DNA of 64,000 nt from assembly GCA_947179485.1 (NCBI GenBank), contig OX359248.1:31629378-31693377 (forward strand), in the 5' to 3' direction. Under the pieces are notes generated by a model. That model saw only the letters and a program-made list of their open reading frames with translations. It searched no databases and was not told the DNA's origin. This stretch comes from Allacma fusca (taxonomy: Eukaryota; Arthropoda; Collembola; Symphypleona; Sminthuridae). Of this stretch, positions 63,501-64,000 are shown in pieces. Both the position numbers and the translations under genes were made by a program. Positions within the stretch are counted from its first letter, which is position 1. Each line of letters opens with the position of its first letter.

Positions 63501-64000
63501 CCGTTCATCCAAAAATAATGAGCTGTGCAATGGGATTATGAGATTTGAGCTGGAGGGAAGAACCTCTTAGAAATTCTGAATTCTAAATTCACTCCGAAGC
63601 CCTTCCGCTATATTTCATTGTCACATCCTCCCCGTAAGGAAAATGAAGAGAGAATTTTGTAGATAGATGTGCATTTATGGAGATGAGGGAAATAATATGT
63701 GAGGAGGTGAGGCAGATGGGAAGTTTATGTTTAAAGGGGGGAAAATATCTGGGAAGAAATTATACCTGGCTGGCATCGGGGAGCATGAGTCCAAGATCCG
63801 TTATTGCAAGTTGACGGTGTAATATTGTACGTTGGTTCGTAATGTTTCTCGCATTCCACTCCAATCATTCTTCCATGAGGGACTAACGTCCCAGGTTTCA
63901 ACACAATCGTTGACTGAGTTAAAGTGGCATTACCTGACTCCGGCTCTTTGGGCTTCTCCGAGAATCCATGATTAGGTTTCTCAGTCACATTTCCAAAGGA
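54287..64000 (-). CDS. Secreted multi-sushi plus Ig protein, hikaru genki / Hasp / LEV-9 type (5' end outside window)
   Basis: Seventeen exons join with consistent phase, giving 1052 aa to a TAA. The protein start is missing. In order come: a sushi (CCP) domain cut by the window edge, then sushi 2 (CKSPPKPPRHG, residues about 80-135). Sushi 3 (YCKYLPPPEHGRVLLVGNMG, to about 210) is followed by a basic/Gly-rich tail with WVRRKRRAIK (about 215-263). Three more sushi domains then precede SCPAPPKEKNAF...IIC and an atypical sushi ending KYQMSGNVNRKC (about 564-655). An Ig domain follows (LHMECLWIRKYGTPKWEIS to DEDSGSYTCVTPSRHRH, about 660-762). Four more sushi domains and a short Lys/Ser-rich tail complete it. 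The family is secreted into the synaptic cleft and clusters acetylcholine receptors or their partners. I recognise the family firmly, but which of the Drosophila relatives (hig or the Hasp gene) is closest needs a search. A WAP domain, if present, would lie in the missing 5' part. Confidence 0.92.
54664..54857 (-). CDS. Sushi gene exon p: sushi domain
   Basis: The acceptor is accttgccatag; a nearer gaagtag would break the frame. Donor gtaaat. Encodes AIPLCREVECPEPASPENG, AQFDCHQGYMMEGQPIVACQ and NGKWSRASTVK. Confidence 0.91.
55170..55397 (-). CDS. Sushi gene exon o: sushi domain
   Basis: Acceptor attttaaatag, donor gtatgg. Encodes KCENVECADISLLPAMAP, FTCAPGYILQGSNEAICQ and SNGEWS, with two NxT/S sequons in the longer first loop. 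Confidence 0.92.
55569..55734 (-). CDS. Sushi gene exon n: sushi domain after Ig
   Basis: Acceptor gttcttttttag, donor gtaagt. Encodes VDCRPLPEHPDVNYSTTNTQ, VTFQCRSGNALVGAQEIVC and ASGNWSALLP. The last Cys comes from the next exon. Confidence 0.93.
55902..56059 (-). CDS. Sushi gene exon m: second half of Ig domain
   Basis: The acceptor is tacctgag, with an alternative AG three bases further that drops one residue. Donor gtgagt. Encodes NYKEGWAPAEEGRDNSLEFR and DEDSGSYTCVTPSRHRH. The D-x-G-x-Y-x-C signature is clear. Confidence 0.92.
56059..56936 (-). other. Intron with a GC-rich patch at about 56280-56470 (span overlaps exon l)
   Basis: The intron itself is 56060-56777. Within it a short patch is much richer in G and C than neighbouring introns. 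It does not carry an open frame in phase with the flanking Ig exons, and a possible tRNA-like T-arm was not supported. Confidence 0.3.
56778..56937 (-). CDS. Sushi gene exon l: first half of Ig domain
   Basis: Acceptor tcctattgcag, donor gtaatc. Encodes DKPPTILFRYVNGSMIQSND, KLVIYTGTTLHMECLW and IRKYGTPKWEI. This includes the first Ig cysteine and the core Trp. Confidence 0.92.
56938..58455 (-). other. Intron of the sushi gene
   Basis: The largest intron of this gene in the window, 1.5 kb. It lies just before the Ig domain. No further exon was recognised. Confidence 0.7.
58456..58582 (-). CDS. Sushi gene exon k: atypical sushi, end
   Basis: Acceptor gttgatctctag, donor gtaagg. Encodes ISRCADIGKYQMSGNVNRKC, VSGLWLGRSPKCVGN and SQQNDYA. 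The NDYA end leads into the Ig domain, as in arthropod relatives. Confidence 0.87.
58986..59137 (-). CDS. Sushi gene exon j: atypical sushi, first part
   Basis: Acceptor ttctctttacag, donor gtgtgc. Encodes GDVPVENMTSVLKMINGSC and TFYNDQQLVKDTIDFPSGTN. It has two N-glycosylation sequons. Spacing differs from normal sushi domains. Confidence 0.85.
59518..59630 (-). CDS. Sushi gene exon i: second half of a sushi domain
   Basis: The acceptor is cacttctgatccag. The nearer ttttgcag would break the frame. Donor gtaagc. Encodes FADGTEIVYRCGFIKPKKN and WKMTCEEGTWVGTPIIC. Confidence 0.86.
59906..60204 (-). CDS. Sushi gene exon h: end of one sushi, start of the next
   Basis: Acceptor gtacggctag, donor gtttga (weak), phase 0 to 2. 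Encodes VDYACTGDFKKMVQGPSRCH, a charged linker (DGKRKGSSRSP), and SCPAPPKEKNAFIYMEG. Confidence 0.86.
60616..60698 (-). CDS. Sushi gene exon g: first half of a sushi domain
   Basis: A short 83-nt exon, acceptor tcctgcgagcag, donor gtaatt. Encodes TCMLPTIDYGSYVGGYRVGM followed by TINHGTE. The domain is completed by the next exon. Confidence 0.88.
60981..61025. other. Near-perfect stem-loop in an intron
   Basis: Inner arms CCGCAGCA (60996-61003) and TGCTGCGG (61007-61014) are exact reverse complements around a 3-base loop. Outer arms ACTCATT (60981-60987) and AATGAGT (61019-61025) are also exact reverse complements, with an asymmetric internal loop between. The GC-rich inner stem stands out from its AT-rich surroundings. 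It lies in the intron between sushi gene exons f and g. Confidence 0.7.
61340..61549 (-). CDS. Sushi gene exon f: sushi domain
   Basis: Acceptor tttccatacag, donor gtaatt. Encodes NALPCKIPYIIHGTLFDGNG, VYVKCSRGYVLRGSKRMVCW and YGEWDVDDIPECVPG. Confidence 0.92.
61738..61932 (-). CDS. Sushi gene exon e: sushi domain
   Basis: Acceptor catcccgtgtag, donor gtgagt. Encodes FCDPLENEYIQKEVITPGDD, LKVSCIHGFGVN, and VRCVQGKWKPKVPQ. The closing Cys is split across the intron (T|GC). Confidence 0.91.
62184..62356 (-). CDS. Sushi gene exon d: last Cys, basic furin-like site and poly-Gly linker
   Basis: Acceptor gatgaaaatag, donor gtgcgt. Starts RCIPSQHPSFRWVRRKRRAI, then a Gly/Lys-rich stretch and an acidic DDDDYDM. 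It is unlike any other exon of the gene. RRKRR fits a proprotein-convertase site. Confidence 0.88.
62893..63104 (-). CDS. Sushi gene exon c: sushi domain
   Basis: Acceptor tggtactgtag, donor gtactt, phase 0 to 2. Encodes YCKYLPPPEHGRVLLVGNMG, IMFECDKGYVLADGP and KTCIRGEWAP. The last Cys comes from the next exon. Confidence 0.93.
63236..63405 (-). CDS. Sushi gene exon b: complete sushi domain
   Basis: Acceptor ttttctacag, donor gtaatc. One whole domain: RCKSPPKPPRHGMVIAP, ARYTCRDGYILIGN, TECQYGVWRGDPPTCQ. It has the four cysteines and the Trp. Confidence 0.93.
63766..64000 (-). CDS. Sushi gene exon a (partial at window edge)
   Basis: Open to the edge. It carries N-glycosylation sites (NVT, NAT) and the sushi half GRMIGVECEKHYEPTYN...GSWTHAPRCQP. 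Donor gtataa, ending in phase 1. Confidence 0.88.

Overview
The window is animal nuclear DNA, AT-rich, with introns, canonical GT..AG splice sites, many microsatellites and scattered TACATA-type words. Gene content points to an arthropod: a synaptic-matrix protein with many sushi domains plus an Ig domain, and a possible RLRW-amide neuropeptide. A small crustacean such as a copepod would fit, but the species cannot be fixed from sequence alone. Gene models were built by reading splice sites and checking codon phase at each junction by hand.

Left part (about 0.8-22 kb, minus strand): the regulatory half of a protein kinase N (Pkn) gene. Seven phase-consistent exons (21751 down to 12764, 650 codons) encode three HR1 Rho-binding repeats, the C2-like domain and part of the linker. 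The catalytic kinase exons were not found here. They probably lie beyond base 1. A 763-aa gene of unknown function (18737 down to 16156, three exons, same strand) sits inside one Pkn intron. Further left, a 284-codon acidic and serine-rich exon (3753-2902), preceded by two GA/CT tracts, splices in phase to a 55-codon exon (1015-851). That small exon is also in phase with the last Pkn exon seen, so the 3.7 kb exon may be an alternative Pkn start or a separate gene.

Middle (about 23-50 kb): one probable plus-strand first exon at 23062, then about 27 kb with no gene I can support. This stretch has microsatellites, a sharp strand-composition switch near 34-36 kb and a few isolated ORFs.

Right part: at 50.6-51.4 kb on the plus strand, a two-exon gene encodes a 194-aa secreted precursor ending ...RR-TLTRQFRPRLRW-G-stop, a classic dibasic/amidation layout with a short-neuropeptide-F-like C-terminus. 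Convergent to it, at 64.0-54.3 kb on the minus strand, are seventeen exons (1052 aa, 5' end outside the window). They encode a chain of sushi/CCP domains, a basic furin-like site, an Ig domain and four more sushi domains. This is the hikaru genki / Hasp / LEV-9 type of secreted protein, a family known to organise cholinergic synapses.
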